Assembly: GCA_026193675.1 (NCBI GenBank)
Contig: JAPHSO010000315.1
Location: 1-5,440, forward strand
DNA from: Gammaproteobacteria bacterium
Lineage (GTDB): Bacteria; Pseudomonadota; Gammaproteobacteria; Thiohalomonadales; Thiohalomonadaceae
Direction: 5' to 3'
Length of the DNA stretch: 5,440 nt
The notes beneath the pieces are model-generated. The model saw nothing but the letters and a program-made list of their open reading frames with translations, was not told the origin of the DNA and searched no databases. This document shows positions 5,181 through 5,440 of this stretch, in pieces. Made by a program: the position numbers and the translations under genes. Position 1 is the first letter of the stretch. Each line of letters begins with the position of its first letter.

Positions 5181-5440
5181 ATGAATAGTGAAGATAAGAA
5201 GATGCTCGCCGTAGAGCTTTGCGGCATTCCCCTCGATAACCCGCTGGTACTGCTTTCGGGCTGTGTCGGTTTTGGTGAAGAGTATACCCGTATTAAAGGA
5301 TTTTCGAATCGCGATGTCGGTGCCATCTGCCTTAAAGGGACGACTCAGGATAAACGTCTCGGAAATGCCCCCCATCGGATCTACGAGACACCCAACGGCA
5401 TGCTCAATGCGATCGGTCTGCAAAATCCTGGGGCCCGTTA
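5181..5440 (+). CDS. pyrD: Dihydroorotate dehydrogenase, class 1B type, N-terminal part (cut by right edge)
   Basis: Oxidises dihydroorotate to orotate in de novo pyrimidine synthesis. Only 86 codons are present and the frame stays open at the edge. Seen: LAVELCGIPLDNPLVLLSGC (9-28), GFGEEY (30-35), GAICLKGTT (47-55, with the FMN-contacting Lys52), GNAPHRIYETPNGMLNAIGL (61-80) and QNPG (81-84). These follow the N-terminus of soluble class 1B enzymes, which lack the membrane-binding N-terminal helices of the quinone-dependent class 2 PyrD typical of E. coli. Known: class 1B enzymes use NAD+ through a partner subunit, PyrK. Neither the class 1B catalytic Cys nor pyrK can be seen here. Start: ATG 5181, with no clear Shine-Dalgarno; the in-frame ATG 5202 lies nearer the usual family start and is a real alternative. 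Confidence 0.88.
   Translation, partial: MNSEDKKMLAVELCGIPLDNPLVLLSGCVGFGEEYTRIKGFSNRDVGAICLKGTTQDKRLGNAPHRIYETPNGMLNAIGLQNPGAR

Overview
This is a compact, gene-dense stretch of a bacterial chromosome of roughly balanced GC. It most likely comes from a gammaproteobacterium. The evidence is gene order: the divergent blocks [gpmI-envC] and [membrane rhodanese-grxC-secB-gpsA], with trmL close by, reproduce the Escherichia coli gpmM-envC / yibN-grxC-secB-gpsA-cysE-trmL neighbourhood, and the proteins resemble the proteobacterial versions closely. No mobile element, tRNA, rRNA or CRISPR array is visible.

Layout. Minus strand, 1-1791: cofactor-independent phosphoglycerate mutase (gpmI), followed by the 5' end of an EnvC-like murein hydrolase activator that runs off the left edge. 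The EnvC-like gene appears to start at a non-canonical ATT codon behind a perfect AGGAGG. Next is a 215-bp divergent regulatory region (1792-2006) with a consensus TATAAT box and several small symmetric motifs. Plus strand, 2007-4691: five tightly packed genes that look like one operon: an ArsR-family regulator, a membrane-anchored rhodanese, glutaredoxin 3 (grxC), the SecB chaperone and glycerol-3-phosphate dehydrogenase (gpsA). The tRNA methyltransferase trmL (4693-5157, minus) converges on gpsA with a single base between the stop codons. A class 1B dihydroorotate dehydrogenase (pyrD) starts 23 bp beyond the trmL start on the plus strand and runs off the right edge.

How the genes fit together. 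Most are housekeeping: glycolysis, phospholipid precursor supply, protein export, tRNA wobble modification, cell division and pyrimidine synthesis. The notable part is the head of the plus-strand operon. The ArsR protein lacks the metal-binding cysteines of classical ArsR/SmtB sensors. It instead has exactly two cysteines, C35 and C101, 66 residues apart, at the places and spacing of the persulfide-sensing dithiol of SqrR, BigR, YgaV and HlyU. It sits directly in front of a rhodanese with an intact catalytic cysteine and a dithiol glutaredoxin. The inference is that an old housekeeping cluster has gained a reactive-sulfur-responsive switch. That would suit a sulfur-metabolising organism, but the lifestyle is not proven by this window. 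Compared with E. coli, cysE is absent between gpsA and trmL, and the arsR gene is an addition.
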